Assembly: GCF_000721605.1 (NCBI RefSeq)
Contig: NZ_JOIZ01000017.1
Span: forward strand, 62,001 to 126,000
From: Streptomyces sp. NRRL S-37
GTDB lineage: Bacteria; Actinomycetota; Actinomycetes; Streptomycetales; Streptomycetaceae
Length of the DNA stretch: 64,000 nucleotides
Direction: 5' to 3'
In this document: piece after piece, positions 29,601 through 38,017 of the stretch
Position numbering within the stretch: the first letter of the stretch is position 1
Layout: each line of letters opens with the position of its first letter
Made by a program: the position numbers and the translations under genes
Notes under the pieces: model-generated
The model's input: the letters and a program-made list of their open reading frames with translations, nothing else
Told to the model about the DNA's origin: nothing
Databases searched by the model: none

Positions 29601-30296
29601 GTCGGCGAGGAGGCGCAGCCGCGCGTCGCGCAGGTCGGCCTGGATGACGGCGGCCCGCCGCGCGACGGCGGCCTGGCGGCCGAGCGGCTTGAGCCGGCGC
29701 CGCAGCTCGTCGGTGAGGTCCTGCACCCGTGCGAGGTTGGCGCCCATCGCGTCCAGCTTCCGCAGCGCCTTCTCCTTGCGCTTGCGGTGCTTGAGGACGC
29801 CGGCGGCCTCCTCGATGAAGGCGCGGCGGCCCATGGGGTCGGCGTGCAGGACGGAGTCGAGCCGGCCCTGGCCGACGATGACGTGCATCTCCCGGCCGAT
29901 GCCGGAGTCGGAGAGCAGTTCCTGGATGTCGAGGAGCCGGCAGGTGTCGCCGTTGATCTGGTACTCGCTGCCGCCGTTGCGGAACATGATCCGCGTGATG
30001 GTGACCTCGGCGTATTCGATGGGGAGGGCGCCGTCGGAGTTGTCGATGGTCAGGGACACCTCGGCACGGCCCAGCGGGGGGCGGCCGGTGGTGCCGGCGA
30101 AGATGACGTCCTCCATCTTGCCGCCGCGCAGCGACTTGGCGCCCTGCTCGCCCATGACCCAGCTGAGCGCGTCCACGACATTGGACTTGCCCGAGCCGTT
30201 CGGACCCACGACGCACGTGATCCCCGGCTCGAACCGGAGCGTGGTCGCGGAAGCGAACGACTTGAAGCCGCGGAGGGTCAGGGCCTTGAGGTGCAC
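26679..30296 (-). CDS. smc: Chromosome segregation ATPase SMC
   Basis: 1205 aa from GTG (read as MHLKALTLRGFKSFASATT). Walker A GPNGSGKSNVVDALSW begins at about residue 32; the signature LLSGGERSLTAVAML and Walker B FYVMDEVEAALDDTN are in the last 150 residues. Long coiled-coil arms flank a hinge at about 500-660. Within the hinge an Ala/Pro-rich insert (PPRGAGNRATDHSEPAAADE) is encoded by DNA resembling a genomic repeat. SMC organises and segregates the chromosome with ScpAB. The upstream frame to 30449 is not used, because the canonical MHLKALTL start is clear. Confidence 0.97.
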   Translation of the reverse strand: MHLKALTLRGFKSFASATTLRFEPGITCVVGPNGSGKSNVVDALSWVMGEQGAKSLRGGKMEDVIFAGTTGRPPLGRAEVSLTIDNSDGALPIEYAEVTITRIMFRNGGSEYQINGDTCRLLDIQELLSDSGIGREMHVIVGQGRLDSVLHADPMGRRAFIEEAAGVLKHRKRKEKALRKLDAMGANLARVQDLTDELRRRLKPLGRQAAVARRAAVIQADLRDARLRLLADDLVRLREALRAEIADEAALKERKEAAEAELGKALRHEAHLEDEVRRLAPRLHSAQQTWYELSQLAERVRGTISLADARVQSATSAPPEERRGRDPEDMEREAARVREQEAELEAALEAAERALEDTVAHRAELERELAQEERRLKDAARAIADRREGLARLTGQVGAARSRAAAAQAEIERLAVARDEARERAVAAQEEYEALQAEVDGLDADDAELAELHDAAKRRLADAEAALTAAREAATAAERGRAATRARHEALALGLRRKDGTGALLSAKDRLTGLLGPAAELLTVTPGYEVPLAAAFGAVADALAVTSPSAAAEAIRLLRKQDAGRVTLLLAEAAEAAPPRGAGNRATDHSEPAAADEPAAAGTPAAALPAEHLVSGPPELMPAVRRLLHRVVVVGTLEDAEEVVGAHPGLTAVTAEGDLLGAHFAQGGSAGAPSLLEIQASVDEAAAELAELAIRCAELAEAQEAATGRRRECAALVEELGERRRAADREKSSVAQRLGRLAGQARGAAGEAERAEAAAARAQEALDKALVDVEELAERLAVAEEAPFEEEPDTSVRDRLAADGANARQTEMEARLQARTHEERVKGLAGRADSLERAARAEREARARAEQRRARLRHEAEVAGAVAAGARTLLAHVEVSLARADQERTAADTAKARRERELARARAEGRDLKAELDKLTDSVHRGEVLGAEKRLRMEQLETKALEELGVEPAGLVSEYGPHQPVPPSPPAEGEELPEDPEHPRNRPRPFVRAEQEKRLKAAERAYQQLGKVNPLALEEFAALEERHRFLSEQLADLKKTRADLLQVVKEVDERVEQVFTEAYRDTAREFEGVFSRLFPGGEGRLVLTDPDNMLTTGVDVEARPPGKKVKRLSLLSGGERSLTAVAMLVAIFKARPSPFYVMDEVEAALDDTNLQRLIRIMQELQEVSQLIVITHQKRTMEVADALYGVSMQGDGVSKVISQRLR
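28536..28569. repeat. GTTCCCCGCGCCCC-type repeat unit inside smc
   Basis: The plus-strand sequence GGTCGCGCGGTTCCCCGCGC followed by CCCTCGGGGGCGC has the common Streptomyces motif with a small hairpin. It is in the hinge-coding part of smc, in frame, and gives PPRGAGNRAT. The repeat family call rests on memory of many Streptomyces intergenic copies; no other copy was found in this window. Confidence 0.55.
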
Positions 30297-30460
30297 GCCG
30301 CCGGACTTTACCCGCCGGGCGGACCCCACTCCATGAACGCGCGGTTTCGCGGGTGAACGCGCAGGGCAGACCAGACGTTGAAGAGGGTGAAAGGATGCGC
30401 GGGACAACGAGCGTCGTGCGCGGGGGTGCGGGCACCGGAGCGGGATCACGGAGGCGGGAA

Positions 30461-30488
30461 AGAAAGAAGGGACGCCGGGGCGTCCCTT
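30461..30488 (-). terminator. Intrinsic terminator after the coiled-coil protein gene
   Basis: On the minus strand AAGGGACG, a 6-nt loop, CGTCCCTT, then a T-rich tail (CTTTCTTTCC). This is one of the few terminators here with a T-tract. It separates the small gene from smc. Confidence 0.85.
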
Positions 30489-30590
30489 GCAATTCTGACT
30501 GCTCGGCGGTGGTGACGGGCGGGCCCGACCACTGCTGTGCTGTTTGTACAGCGGTTTCGTGCGGCGGTGAAGTGATCAGCCGTGCAGTGA

Positions 30591-30794
30591 TCAGGTGAGC
30601 GCAGGCTCCGCCTGGTGTGCGTCAACGCTCTCCATGATCCTGTCGTGAGAAGCGGCAGCCGCCAGCGCGTCCTTCTCCGCCTGGATCCGTACGAGCTCGG
30701 ATTCCAGGTCCTGGACGCGCTGCTGGAGCCGTCGCATCTCGGCGAGGAGTCGCGGGTCGGAGCCGCCGACGTAACCGAGAAGCGCCTTTGCCAT
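30591..30794 (-). CDS. Small conserved coiled-coil protein
   Basis: 67 aa, ATG start with GGAGG at 9 nt (MAKALLGYVGGSDPRLLAEM). After an N-terminal GGSDPRLLAEMRRLQQR the protein is one heptad-like helix (RRLQQRVQDLESELVRIQAE). Such small proteins between smc and acylphosphatase genes are conserved in Streptomyces; no function is known. A longer frame to 30905 is a leader extension without ribosome site. Confidence 0.75.
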   Translation of the reverse strand: MAKALLGYVGGSDPRLLAEMRRLQQRVQDLESELVRIQAEKDALAAAASHDRIMESVDAHQAEPALT

Positions 30795-31171
30795 GATGGA
30801 TGGTCCTCCACAATGAGTGACCGACCGATGCGGTGTGGGTCGTGAGGGATTCGCACCCGCGGTGCTTGGCCTGCCTGGAGTTGTACTGCCGTTCAGCCAT
30901 GCCAAACAGCTAAGGTGCGCGGGGCTTTCAGCGTCTCACCAAAAAGTTTGAGGGTCAACACGATCACGCCCCGTATTGGCGGACAACCGGGCGCGCACGG
31001 CCGGCTGACGGCGGCGGCGCGAGTCTCACGGGTCCTCGGGACGTGGCGATCATCTTGACGGCCGGCGCCGCCCACGGCAAGCCCTTCTCGGCAATCACCA
31101 GGACTTTTTCGTCGGGGAGGGCTCGTCGTGCGGACCGCCCATGGCGCCCGGGGCCGCCGGAGCGCGCGGGA
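30795..31171. other. 377-nt interval upstream of the coiled-coil gene
   Basis: Contains the leader of the coiled-coil gene. A TTGACC-like hexamer occurs on the minus strand around 30950 but no convincing -10 follows at 16-18 nt. I see no gene and no repeat. Confidence 0.45.
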
Positions 31172-31453
31172 TCAGCGGATGGCGAAGCCCTCGTAGCCGC
31201 CGCGCGGTGTGTCCCAGATCTCGGTGACTCCGTCCACGCGTCCGGGCGTGTCGCCGGTCTGGAGCCAGTCGAGCAGTCCCTCGCAGCGTTCGCGGGCGCC
31301 CTCGGCGACCACTTGGACCCTGCCGTCGCCCAGATTGAGAGCAAAACCACTCAGGCCGCCGATCTCCAGCGCCTTGGCCCGGGTGAACCAGCGGAAACCC
31401 ACACCTTGGACACGCCCGCGCACCCAGGCGACCATGCGCACATCCTCGCTCAT
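31172..31453 (-). CDS. acyP: Acylphosphatase
   Basis: 93 aa. The family signatures are complete: [20 protein letters not shown] (catalytic Arg in VQGVGFRW at about 15-23) and [17 protein letters not shown] with the catalytic Asn. Small soluble enzyme that hydrolyses acyl phosphates. ATG start, divergent from the CAP-domain gene. Confidence 0.97.
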   Translation of the reverse strand: MSEDVRMVAWVRGRVQGVGFRWFTRAKALEIGGLSGFALNLGDGRVQVVAEGARERCEGLLDWLQTGDTPGRVDGVTEIWDTPRGGYEGFAIR

Positions 31454-31538
31454 GGCTGCAACCTAACCGGACAAAGTCACTTGGGGCACACCTGGCCCAT
31501 GCGCCATGCGGTAGCGTCCCCAGCCATGAATCTCATAT

Positions 31539-31564
31539 GAAACTCACTCGTTGGTGTGAGTTTC
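31539..31564. promoter_or_regulatory. Perfect inverted repeat upstream of the CAP-domain gene
   Basis: GAAACTCAC and GTGAGTTTC are perfect 9-bp arms around an 8-nt loop, in the acyP/CAP divergent interval, about 65 nt upstream of the CAP start. It may be an operator for either gene or a hairpin in the CAP leader. Confidence 0.5.
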
Positions 31565-31629
31565 GTGATCATCGGGTTTCGGGTTGGTCGCCAGCACGAG
31601 TCGACCGCAAGGACGAGGAAGGCCAGGAC

Positions 31630-32841
31630 ATGGGACGCCACCGACGCTCCGCCGCCGGCCGCGCCGCCACGGGCCGCGCCACCGGGGTCACCCACGACGA
31701 TCCCCGCTACGGCGGCCCGCTTCCGGGGGGCGACCGGGGGGACGGCCCGCCCACGATGGGCACCGCGCCGTATCTGAACCCGCAGGCGTACGCCGAGACG
31801 TACGCCAGGAGCGAGTCCTACCTCTACGCGATGGACGGCGCCGGAACCCCCGCCGGGGGCGGCGACCTCACCCGCGGCGGCTTCCCGGGCGCCGACTTCT
31901 CGACCGGCCCGGACCTGATCGGCCCCGCCACGGACCGGATCGGCCACGCCTTCCCCGGTGACGGTCCCGCGCCCGGCGACGACGCGCCCCACCCCGACGG
32001 ACACCGGCGCCGGAAGAAGAAGGCCGCGACCCCGGTCCGTACCGGCCTGCTCGGTGTCTCCGCCGCGGTGGCCCTCGGCACGGTGGCGGTGGCCACGGGC
32101 GCGGTGCCCGGTCTGGAGAGCTACCGGCTCGGCGGCGACAGCACCTCCGGTGACAGCGTGCAGGCCGGGGGCGCGCCGACCAACTCGCCCAGTGAGCAGG
32201 GCGGCACGTCCGGCAGCCTGGAGAGCCCGAGCCGCGACGCCGGCACCCCGGCGAGCCGTGACGCCGAGCGCTCCGTCTCGCCCGAACCTTCCGCGTCGGC
32301 CTCGACGCCGGCCGCGCCGACGAAGACTCCGGAGAAGAAGGCCCCGGAGAAGAAGGAGCCCGCGGCGGCCCCCGAGAAGACCGCGGAGAAGACGCCGCCC
32401 CGCGAGGCGACGCCGGAGCCGGAGCCGGAGGAGAGGACGAGCGACCCGGCCCCCTCGTCCGCGGAGGCCGTCGCCGGCGCCGAGGTGCTCCGGCTGGTCA
32501 ACGTGGAGCGGGCCAAGGTGGGGTGCAGCCCGGTCACCGCGAGCGGCGAGCTGACCGATCTGGCCACGGCGTTCAGCGCCGACATGGCCGACCGCGGCTT
32601 CTTCGACCACACCGACCCCGACGGCGACACCCCGTGGGACAGGGCCAAGACGGCCGGCATAAGCAACCTGGGCGGCGAGAACATCGCCCGGGGCCAGGCC
32701 GACGCCGCGGCCGTGATGCAGGCCTGGATGGACAGCCCCGGCCACAAGGCGAACATACTGAACTGCGACTTCAAGACGCTGGGCGTGGGCGTCCACATGG
32801 GGTCGGGCGGCCCGTGGTGGACCCAGAACTTCGGGTACTAG
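31630..32841 (+). CDS. Membrane-anchored CAP/SCP-domain protein (SCP-PR1 family)
   Basis: 403 aa. The start is the ATG of MGRHRRSAAGRAA, with GAGGAAGG upstream; an in-frame ORF reaching 31537 is rejected. The cytoplasmic N-terminus is basic (HRRSAAG) and Gly/Asp-rich, then a single membrane helix (about 137-160, TGLLGVSAAVALGTVAVATG). The middle is a Pro/Glu/Ser/Thr linker and the C-terminal about 130 residues form a CAP domain with EVLRLVNVERAKVGC, GGENIARGQ, AVMQAWMDSPGHKANILN. Bacterial CAP proteins are extracellular but of unknown catalytic action. Confidence 0.9.
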   Translation: MGRHRRSAAGRAATGRATGVTHDDPRYGGPLPGGDRGDGPPTMGTAPYLNPQAYAETYARSESYLYAMDGAGTPAGGGDLTRGGFPGADFSTGPDLIGPATDRIGHAFPGDGPAPGDDAPHPDGHRRRKKKAATPVRTGLLGVSAAVALGTVAVATGAVPGLESYRLGGDSTSGDSVQAGGAPTNSPSEQGGTSGSLESPSRDAGTPASRDAERSVSPEPSASASTPAAPTKTPEKKAPEKKEPAAAPEKTAEKTPPREATPEPEPEERTSDPAPSSAEAVAGAEVLRLVNVERAKVGCSPVTASGELTDLATAFSADMADRGFFDHTDPDGDTPWDRAKTAGISNLGGENIARGQADAAAVMQAWMDSPGHKANILNCDFKTLGVGVHMGSGGPWWTQNFGY

Positions 32842-32861
32842 CGGTACGCGACGAGTACGGA

Positions 32862-32896
32862 GGACGGCGGGCCGGGATCTCCCCGGCCCGCCGTCC
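32862..32896. terminator. Bidirectional terminator between the CAP and flavodoxin-like genes
   Basis: 15-nt perfect arms (GGACGGCGGGCCGGG and its complement) around ATCTC, between convergent genes. Confidence 0.9.
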
Positions 32897-32917
32897 TTCG
32901 TGTCACGCGCCTTCGTG

Positions 32918-33508
32918 TCACGCGGCGACGGCCGCCCGGCCCCGCAGGAAGATCTCGGCGGTCCGGGCCACCCTTCGGCCCAGGTGCTCCGCCGTGGCGA
33001 TGTCGGCCTTGTGGACGGCGTCCGGGCCCTCGTCGACATTGGTCTGGGCTGCCGCGCCGGCGAACACGCCGAGGCGGTTGAGGTCGTTCTCCGAAGCCGT
33101 GCTGTTGTTCCAGCCCGGCAGCAGGCCGAGGTTGATCCAGTGCATGCCGAGCTGCGCGGCGAGGATCTGGAAGAACTGCAGGGTGTGCAGCTTGTCGCCG
33201 CTCTTCGAGCCCGAGTTGGTGAATCCCGCGGCGAGCTTGTCCCGCCACACCTGGTCCCCCCAGCGCTTCGAGGTGGCCTCGGCGAAGGCGTGGAAGGCGG
33301 CGGAGGCGGTGCCCATGTAGGTCGGGGAGCCGAACACGATGGCGTCCGAGCGGTCCAGGATCGCCCACTGCTCCTCGGTGATCGTCCCGACGTCGATCAG
33401 ATGCACCTCGGCACCGGCGTCGGCGGCACCCGTGCGCACGGCTTCGGCGAGGACGGCGGTGTGGCCGAAGCCGGAGTGATGGGCGATGGAAACGACAGGG
33501 GTGGTCAC
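32918..33508 (-). CDS. Flavodoxin/NAD(P)H-dependent FMN reductase-like protein (WrbA type)
   Basis: 196 aa from a GTG with AAGGAG 8 nt upstream. The flavin phosphate-binding loop is SIAHHSGFGHTAVLAEAV (about 7-24); FGSPTYMGTASAAFHAFAE (about 62-80) and AAGFTNSGSKSGDKLHTL follow the flavodoxin-fold pattern of WrbA-like quinone reductases. Divergent from an HxlR regulator, which probably controls it. A longer frame to 33592 is not used. Confidence 0.88.
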   Translation of the reverse strand: MTTPVVSIAHHSGFGHTAVLAEAVRTGAADAGAEVHLIDVGTITEEQWAILDRSDAIVFGSPTYMGTASAAFHAFAEATSKRWGDQVWRDKLAAGFTNSGSKSGDKLHTLQFFQILAAQLGMHWINLGLLPGWNNSTASENDLNRLGVFAGAAAQTNVDEGPDAVHKADIATAEHLGRRVARTAEIFLRGRAAVAA

Positions 33509-33589
33509 GGTGGACGCTCCTTGGAAGGACTCTTGGGGAAGCGAGAGAACAGGCGAAGCAGCGGCTCGCCAGCGCTGCGAAAAGGAAAG

Positions 33590-33623
33590 CACTAACTTCT
33601 GGTTAGTGCAACCTGTTGGTTAG
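33590..33623. promoter_or_regulatory. HxlR-type operator between the divergent pair
   Basis: CACTAAC-TTCTG-GTTAGTG (33590-33608) is a perfect 7-bp inverted repeat, followed by another GGTTAG at 33618. TTAG/CTAA-rich inverted repeats of this spacing suit winged-helix HxlR dimers. It lies between the two divergent starts. Confidence 0.7.
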
Positions 33624-33648
33624 CGCTGCTCTGAAGTAGGCTTGACCC

Positions 33649-34047
33649 ATGACGACCACGCAGCGCCCGGAGGAGCAGGAGCTCCCCTTCAACGTGTTCG
33701 CCAGGGCGTGCCCGTCCCGCGGCACGCTGGAGCATGTGACCGGGCGCTGGGGCGCGCTGACCCTCGGCGCGCTCCATGAGGGCTCGCTCCGGTTCAACGA
33801 GCTGCGCCGCCGGGTCGAGGGGGTGAGCGAGAAGATGCTCTCCCAGACGCTGCACGCGCTGGAGCGCGACGGGCTGGTGCATCGCGAGGCCCAGCCGACC
33901 AACCCACCCCGCGTGGACTACGAACTGACTCCGCTCGGCCACGAGGTCGCCCGGCGTCTGCTGGCCCTCATCCAGTGCGTGGAGGGCAGCATGGACGCCG
34001 TACTCGAGGCGCGCGAGCGCTACGACGAGACGCGCGGCGCCCGCTGA
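33649..34047 (+). CDS. HxlR-family transcriptional regulator
   Basis: 132 aa. The winged-helix core begins at about residue 20: [40 protein letters not shown], and [20 protein letters not shown]. Members respond to redox or small molecules such as formaldehyde or quinones (MarR/HxlR class). Divergent from the flavodoxin-like gene 140 nt away. Its 3' end overlaps mutM (minus strand) by 28 nt. Confidence 0.92.
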   Translation: MTTTQRPEEQELPFNVFARACPSRGTLEHVTGRWGALTLGALHEGSLRFNELRRRVEGVSEKMLSQTLHALERDGLVHREAQPTNPPRVDYELTPLGHEVARRLLALIQCVEGSMDAVLEARERYDETRGAR

Positions 34048-34880
34048 CACCTCGGGCAGAAGTAGCTGGAGCGGTTCATCCACGCCCGTCGGCGTATCGG
34101 CGTACCGCAGCGGCGGCAGGGCAGACCCTCACGGCCGTACGCGTCCAGGGACCGGTCGAAGTAGCCGGACTCCCCGTTGACGTTGACGTAGAGACTGTCG
34201 AAGCTGGTGCCGCCCACCGCGAGCGCGGCGTTCATGACGTCCCGGACGTGGCCCAGCAGGAGCAGGGTGCGGGGGCGGGTGAAGCCGGCCGTGGGGCGCT
34301 CGTAGTGGATGCGGGCCCGCCACAGCGCCTCGTCGGCGTAGATGTTGCCGACGCCGCTGATCAGTGACTGGTCGAGCAGGGCCCGCTTGATGGTGGTCCG
34401 CCTGCGGCGCAGCGCCTGGTGGAACGCCTCCTCGTCGAAGAGCGGGTCGAGGGGGTCCCGGGCGATGTGCGCGATGACGTCGGGCAGTCCGTCAGGGGTG
34501 GTGTCGTGCAGCGACAGGCCGCCGAAGGTGCGCTGGTCGACGAAGCGGAGTTCGGTGTCCAGGGCGTCGGTGAAGCGGACGCGGACGCGCAGGTGCTTCT
34601 CGTCCGGTGCCGTGTGCGGCTGGACCAGCAGCTGGCCGCTCATGCCGAGGTGGGCCAGGACCGACTGGCCGGTGTCCTCCAGGGGCAGCCACAGGTACTT
34701 GCCGCGGCGGCTGGGGACGCCGATGCGGTGCCCCTCGAGCCGGTGCGCGAAGTCGTCGGCGCCGGCTGTGTGACGGCGTACCGCGCGCGGGTGCAGCACC
34801 TCGGCGTCGGCGACGGTCCGGTGGGCGACCCACCGCTCGAGTCCGCGCCGTACGACCTCGACCTCGGGCAGCTCGGGCAT
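34020..34880 (-). CDS. mutM: Formamidopyrimidine-DNA glycosylase MutM/Fpg
   Basis: 286 aa. [16 protein letters not shown] has the catalytic Pro1/Glu2; a Lys in [15 protein letters not shown] is the helix-two-turn-helix-nearby nucleophile-region residue. The C-terminal zinc finger [10 protein letters not shown]...CPRCQ is intact. Removes oxidised purines. A longer upstream frame to 35216 is a shadow in front of the start. The neighbour rnc is upstream on the same strand. Confidence 0.97.
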   Translation of the reverse strand: MPELPEVEVVRRGLERWVAHRTVADAEVLHPRAVRRHTAGADDFAHRLEGHRIGVPSRRGKYLWLPLEDTGQSVLAHLGMSGQLLVQPHTAPDEKHLRVRVRFTDALDTELRFVDQRTFGGLSLHDTTPDGLPDVIAHIARDPLDPLFDEEAFHQALRRRRTTIKRALLDQSLISGVGNIYADEALWRARIHYERPTAGFTRPRTLLLLGHVRDVMNAALAVGGTSFDSLYVNVNGESGYFDRSLDAYGREGLPCRRCGTPIRRRAWMNRSSYFCPRCQRAPRVSS

Positions 34881-35039
34881 GGTGTCCCCTCCAAGGACCG
34901 GTGTACTGAGAGCCGTCCGGAGGGCGTCGGCGGTCGGCCGCTTGCCGCGCCCGGTCTCTCCCCGTGCGCGGGGCCCCGTCGCGTCGAGGTGCTCCCCGGA
35001 CGGCTCCGGCCCGGACGGCCGGACAGGCTCTGGCGCCAC

Positions 35040-35073
35040 GAGCGCCCGCCTCCGGTCCGGGGGGCGGGCGCTC
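35040..35073 (-). terminator. Hairpin between rnc and mutM
   Basis: GAGCGCCCGCC (35040-35050) and GGCGGGCGCTC (35063-35073), 11-bp perfect arms with a 12-nt loop, downstream of rnc. Suggests mutM is separately transcribed or attenuated. Confidence 0.7.
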
Positions 35074-35089
35074 GGGTCGCGCTGTTCTT

Positions 35090-35908
35090 TCAGGCGGAGG
35101 CCGACGGGGCGTCGGCGCTCTTGCCGGAGGCATCGGCTTCGGCGGTCCGGACGACCTCCTCGGCCTCCGCCGCCGCCTTGGCGCGCTCGTCCGCCGCGGC
35201 CCGGATGGACCGCCACGCGGACTCGGCGGCCTGCTGCTCCGCCTCCTTCTTGCTGCGGCCGGTGCCGGTGCCGTACGAGACGCCTCCGACGCGGGCGGCA
35301 GCAGTGAAGGTCTTCTCGTGGTCGGGGCCGGTCTCCGTGACCAGGTACTCGGGCACGCCGAGTCCCTCGGTCGCGGTGAGCTCCTGGAGACTGGTCTTCC
35401 AGTCCAGGCCGGCTCCGAGGTTCGAGGACTTCTCGATCAGCGGGTCGAACAGGCGGTGCACCAGTTCGGAGGCCGCGTCCAGGCCCTGGTCGAGATAGAC
35501 GGCGCCGATCACCGCTTCCAGGGTGTCGGCGAGGATGGACGCCTTGTCCCGGCCGCCCGTGCCCTCTTCACCGCGGCCGAGCCGGATGAAGGAGCCCAGG
35601 TCGAGCCCGCGGCCCACCTCCGCCAGCGCACGCGAGTTGACCACCGCGGCCCGCAGCTTGGCCAGCTGGCCTTCGGGCAGGTCGGGGTGGATGTTGTACA
35701 GCGTGTCCGTGACGACGAGGCCGAGCACGGAGTCCCCGAGGAACTCCAGCCGCTCGTTCGTCGGCAGACCGCCGTTCTCGTACGCGTAGGAACGGTGGGT
35801 CAGCGCACGCACCAGAAGGGCGGACTCGAGCTTGTAGCCGAGCCGCCCTTCCAGAAGCGTGTGGGACGAGGCCTGGTGGTCCGCTGAGTTCTTCTTCGGC
35901 GTCGACAC
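35090..35908 (-). CDS. rnc: Ribonuclease III (AbsB homologue)
   Basis: 272 aa from the GTG of [13 protein letters not shown]. The catalytic signature [16 protein letters not shown] (about 50-65) and a second acidic motif [15 protein letters not shown] are present; the double-stranded RNA-binding domain (about 175-242) begins with [20 protein letters not shown] long Ala/Glu-rich tail ends the protein. In S. coelicolor rnc is absB, required for antibiotic production. Start is 19 nt after rpmF. Confidence 0.96.
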   Translation of the reverse strand: MSTPKKNSADHQASSHTLLEGRLGYKLESALLVRALTHRSYAYENGGLPTNERLEFLGDSVLGLVVTDTLYNIHPDLPEGQLAKLRAAVVNSRALAEVGRGLDLGSFIRLGRGEEGTGGRDKASILADTLEAVIGAVYLDQGLDAASELVHRLFDPLIEKSSNLGAGLDWKTSLQELTATEGLGVPEYLVTETGPDHEKTFTAAARVGGVSYGTGTGRSKKEAEQQAAESAWRSIRAAADERAKAAAEAEEVVRTAEADASGKSADAPSASA

Positions 35909-35927
35909 AGTGCCTCTCACCAGCCGC

Positions 35928-36101
35928 TCAGACCTCGAGGACCTGGCGCTTGTTGTAAGTGCCGCAAGACGGGCACGCGATGTGCTGCAGCTTGGGCTCG
36001 TGGCAGCGCTCGCACGCAACCAGGGTGGGGACCGCAGCCTTCCACTGCGACCGGCGGTGGCGCGTGTTGCTGCGCGACATCTTCCGCTTCGGAACAGCCA
36101 C
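35928..36101 (-). CDS. rpmF: 50S ribosomal protein L32
   Basis: 57 aa from GTG ([19 protein letters not shown]) with AGGAG upstream; zinc ribbon [17 protein letters not shown] follows. The longer frame is the tail of the DUF177 gene in another frame. Confidence 0.97.
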   Translation of the reverse strand: MAVPKRKMSRSNTRHRRSQWKAAVPTLVACERCHEPKLQHIACPSCGTYNKRQVLEV

Positions 36102-36103
36102 GG

Positions 36104-36748
36104 CTACTTCTCCTGCTTCTCGTCGACGCCCGGTTCGGCGCCGCTCATCTCGTCCTTCTCGCCGTCTCCGAGTGAACCGGCGAGTCCCTGCAAAGCCGCC
36201 CAACGGATGTCGACGGCATCGTGGTGGTGGTCCGGGTCGTCGGCGAGCCGTGCTCCGCACTCGGAGCACAGACCCGGGCAGTCTTCCCGGCACACCGGCT
36301 GCATCGGCAGTGCGAGCACCACCGCATCACGCAGCACAGGCTCGAGGTCGAACAGGCCGTCCTCGAGAAAGAGCCTGTCCTCGTCGTCCTCGGCGTCGTC
36401 GCCCGGTTCCGCGATCACGCGGCCCCGGTCGTCGGCGTCAGGGTACGAGAACATCTCCTGGAAGTCCGCTTCGAGCTCCCGCTCCAGCGGCTCCAGACAC
36501 CTTACGCACTCCCCCTCGGCCTTGGCACGGGCGGTGCCTGTGACGAGCACACCCTCCATGACCGACTCGAGCCGGAGCTCCAGCTCCACCGGGGCGCCTT
36601 CCGGCACTCCGATGACGTCCTTGATCCCGAAGTCCTGGGGAGCGTCGACCGTGCGGGTCAGGCGCTGCAGCGCACCGGGCCGCCGCCCCAGCTCGTGTGT
36701 GTCGAACACGAGGGGGTTGCGGTGGTCGAGGCGGGCGTTCAGGGCCAT
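36104..36748 (-). CDS. DUF177 (YceD-like) protein
   Basis: 214 aa. The DUF177 core has [20 protein letters not shown] (about 80-99) and the paired cysteines [16 protein letters not shown] (about 155-170). The family is linked to large-ribosomal-subunit biogenesis and usually precedes rpmF, as here (2 nt gap). The tail is acidic and may vary. ATG start. Confidence 0.93.
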   Translation of the reverse strand: MALNARLDHRNPLVFDTHELGRRPGALQRLTRTVDAPQDFGIKDVIGVPEGAPVELELRLESVMEGVLVTGTARAKAEGECVRCLEPLERELEADFQEMFSYPDADDRGRVIAEPGDDAEDDEDRLFLEDGLFDLEPVLRDAVVLALPMQPVCREDCPGLCSECGARLADDPDHHHDAVDIRWAALQGLAGSLGDGEKDEMSGAEPGVDEKQEK

Positions 36749-36876
36749 TCCTGCTTTCGGTCTTCGAGCTCAGAGATATCACTGCCCCGCGATGTTCCCG
36801 GGCAGCGTGGATCGCGGACGTAAGCGCGACCGAAGAGCCAGGATACTGGACCTTTCGCTCTCGGCCCAATCCGCCC

Positions 36877-37929
36877 CTACAGACCCCGCTCGCGCTCGTA
36901 GGCCCGCAACTGCTCGGGCGTGATCATGCTGGTGTCGAAGAGGCTGGTCTCGTCCAGGGTGTAGCCCTGCTGCGCCTGCTGGTCGTGCCCGGCCTGCTGC
37001 CCCTGGTTCGGGTCGTACGCCTGCCCCTGCGCGTCGTAGCCCTGGTACGCGGCGGCGTACGGGTCGGCCTGCTGGTAGCCGTAGGCGTCCTGCTGGTACC
37101 CGTAGGCGTCCTGCCCGCCGTCGTACTGCTGCTGGTAGCCGTAGGCGGGCTCCGGCTGGGCGTAGGCCTGCTGCTGCGGCTCGGCCTGCCTGGCCGGGGC
37201 GGCGTCCTGCTCGGCGAGGGACGCGAGGTCGGCGAGGTAGTCGGCGTCGCTGGAGTGCTGGACGGTCGTCGTGTCGTCGGCGAGGGCGCCGAGGTCGTCG
37301 CTGGCGATCCGGCCGTGCAGCTTCTGCCGGCCCTTCCCGACCGCCTCCAGGGTCTTGGCGAGGACCGCCTCGAAGGCGCCGAGCTTGACGTCGACGTATT
37401 CGTCGGCGCTGCGGCGCAGGGTCTCCGGGTCGTGGCTGCGCTCGGGGGCGTCCTCGTCCTCGTAGCCCTGCTCGTCGAGGCCGGGTCCGGTGCCGAGCAG
37501 CTTCTCGCGGCCGCGGCCGACCGAGCCGAGCGTCTTGGTGAGGACGACCTCGAAGTTGGCCAGCTTGGAGTCGACGTAGTCGTCGGCCTCCGCGCGGACC
37601 TCCTCGGCCTCCTTGCGGGCCTCCTCGAGGATCCGGTCGGCCTCGGCCTGGGAGCGGCGGGCGATCTCCGTGTCGGAGATCAGGGAGCCGCGCTGCGCGT
37701 GCGCGCCCTCGATGATCCGCTCGGCCTCCTGGCGGGCCTGCTCGACCATCTGCTCCCGGCCGCCGATCAGTTCCTCGGCCTGCGCGAGGGAGTCGGGCAG
37801 CGCCGCGCGCACCTCTTCGAGCATCGAGAGCAGTTCGGCGCGGTTGATCACGCACGAGGCCGACATGGGCATCGACCGGGCGCTGGAGACCGCGGCGACG
37901 ATCTCATCGAGCTTCTTCTGCACGTCCAC
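36877..37929 (-). CDS. DivIVA/AtpF-like coiled-coil protein with Q/Y-rich tail
   Basis: 350 aa from GTG (MDVQKKLDEIVAAVSSARSM). Residues about 50-200 are long charged coiled-coil (RQEAERIIEGAHAQRGSLIS, ADRILEEARKEAEEVRAEAD). Residues about 265-330 are a Gln/Tyr/Gly/Ala-rich low-complexity tail with repeated DAYGYQQ. Annotators call such proteins ATP synthase b-like or cell-division initiation; I do not see evidence for ATP synthase. It is conserved in Streptomyces beside coaD. Role not determined; a scaffold near the pole is a guess. Confidence 0.8.
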   Translation of the reverse strand: MDVQKKLDEIVAAVSSARSMPMSASCVINRAELLSMLEEVRAALPDSLAQAEELIGGREQMVEQARQEAERIIEGAHAQRGSLISDTEIARRSQAEADRILEEARKEAEEVRAEADDYVDSKLANFEVVLTKTLGSVGRGREKLLGTGPGLDEQGYEDEDAPERSHDPETLRRSADEYVDVKLGAFEAVLAKTLEAVGKGRQKLHGRIASDDLGALADDTTTVQHSSDADYLADLASLAEQDAAPARQAEPQQQAYAQPEPAYGYQQQYDGGQDAYGYQQDAYGYQQADPYAAAYQGYDAQGQAYDPNQGQQAGHDQQAQQGYTLDETSLFDTSMITPEQLRAYERERGL

Positions 37930-38017
37930 CGTGTGCTCGCCACTCTCTACAGCTGTGTTGGAGACGGACGGGACGACTGTACGGCGCTGGGGCGTCCGGT
38001 GGACACCGGGCGGCCGG

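Noticed and set aside
30840..30875. tRNA-T-arm-like GGGTGCGAATCCCTC near the coiled-coil gene
   Set aside because: No acceptor or anticodon stem can be formed around it.
34881..35216. Extension of mutM toward rnc
   Set aside because: Fpg requires Pro as residue 2 after Met removal (MPELPEV), so the start is fixed at 34880.
36877..37929. Annotation as ATP synthase subunit b
   Set aside because: There is no membrane helix; only coiled-coil similarity would lead to that name.
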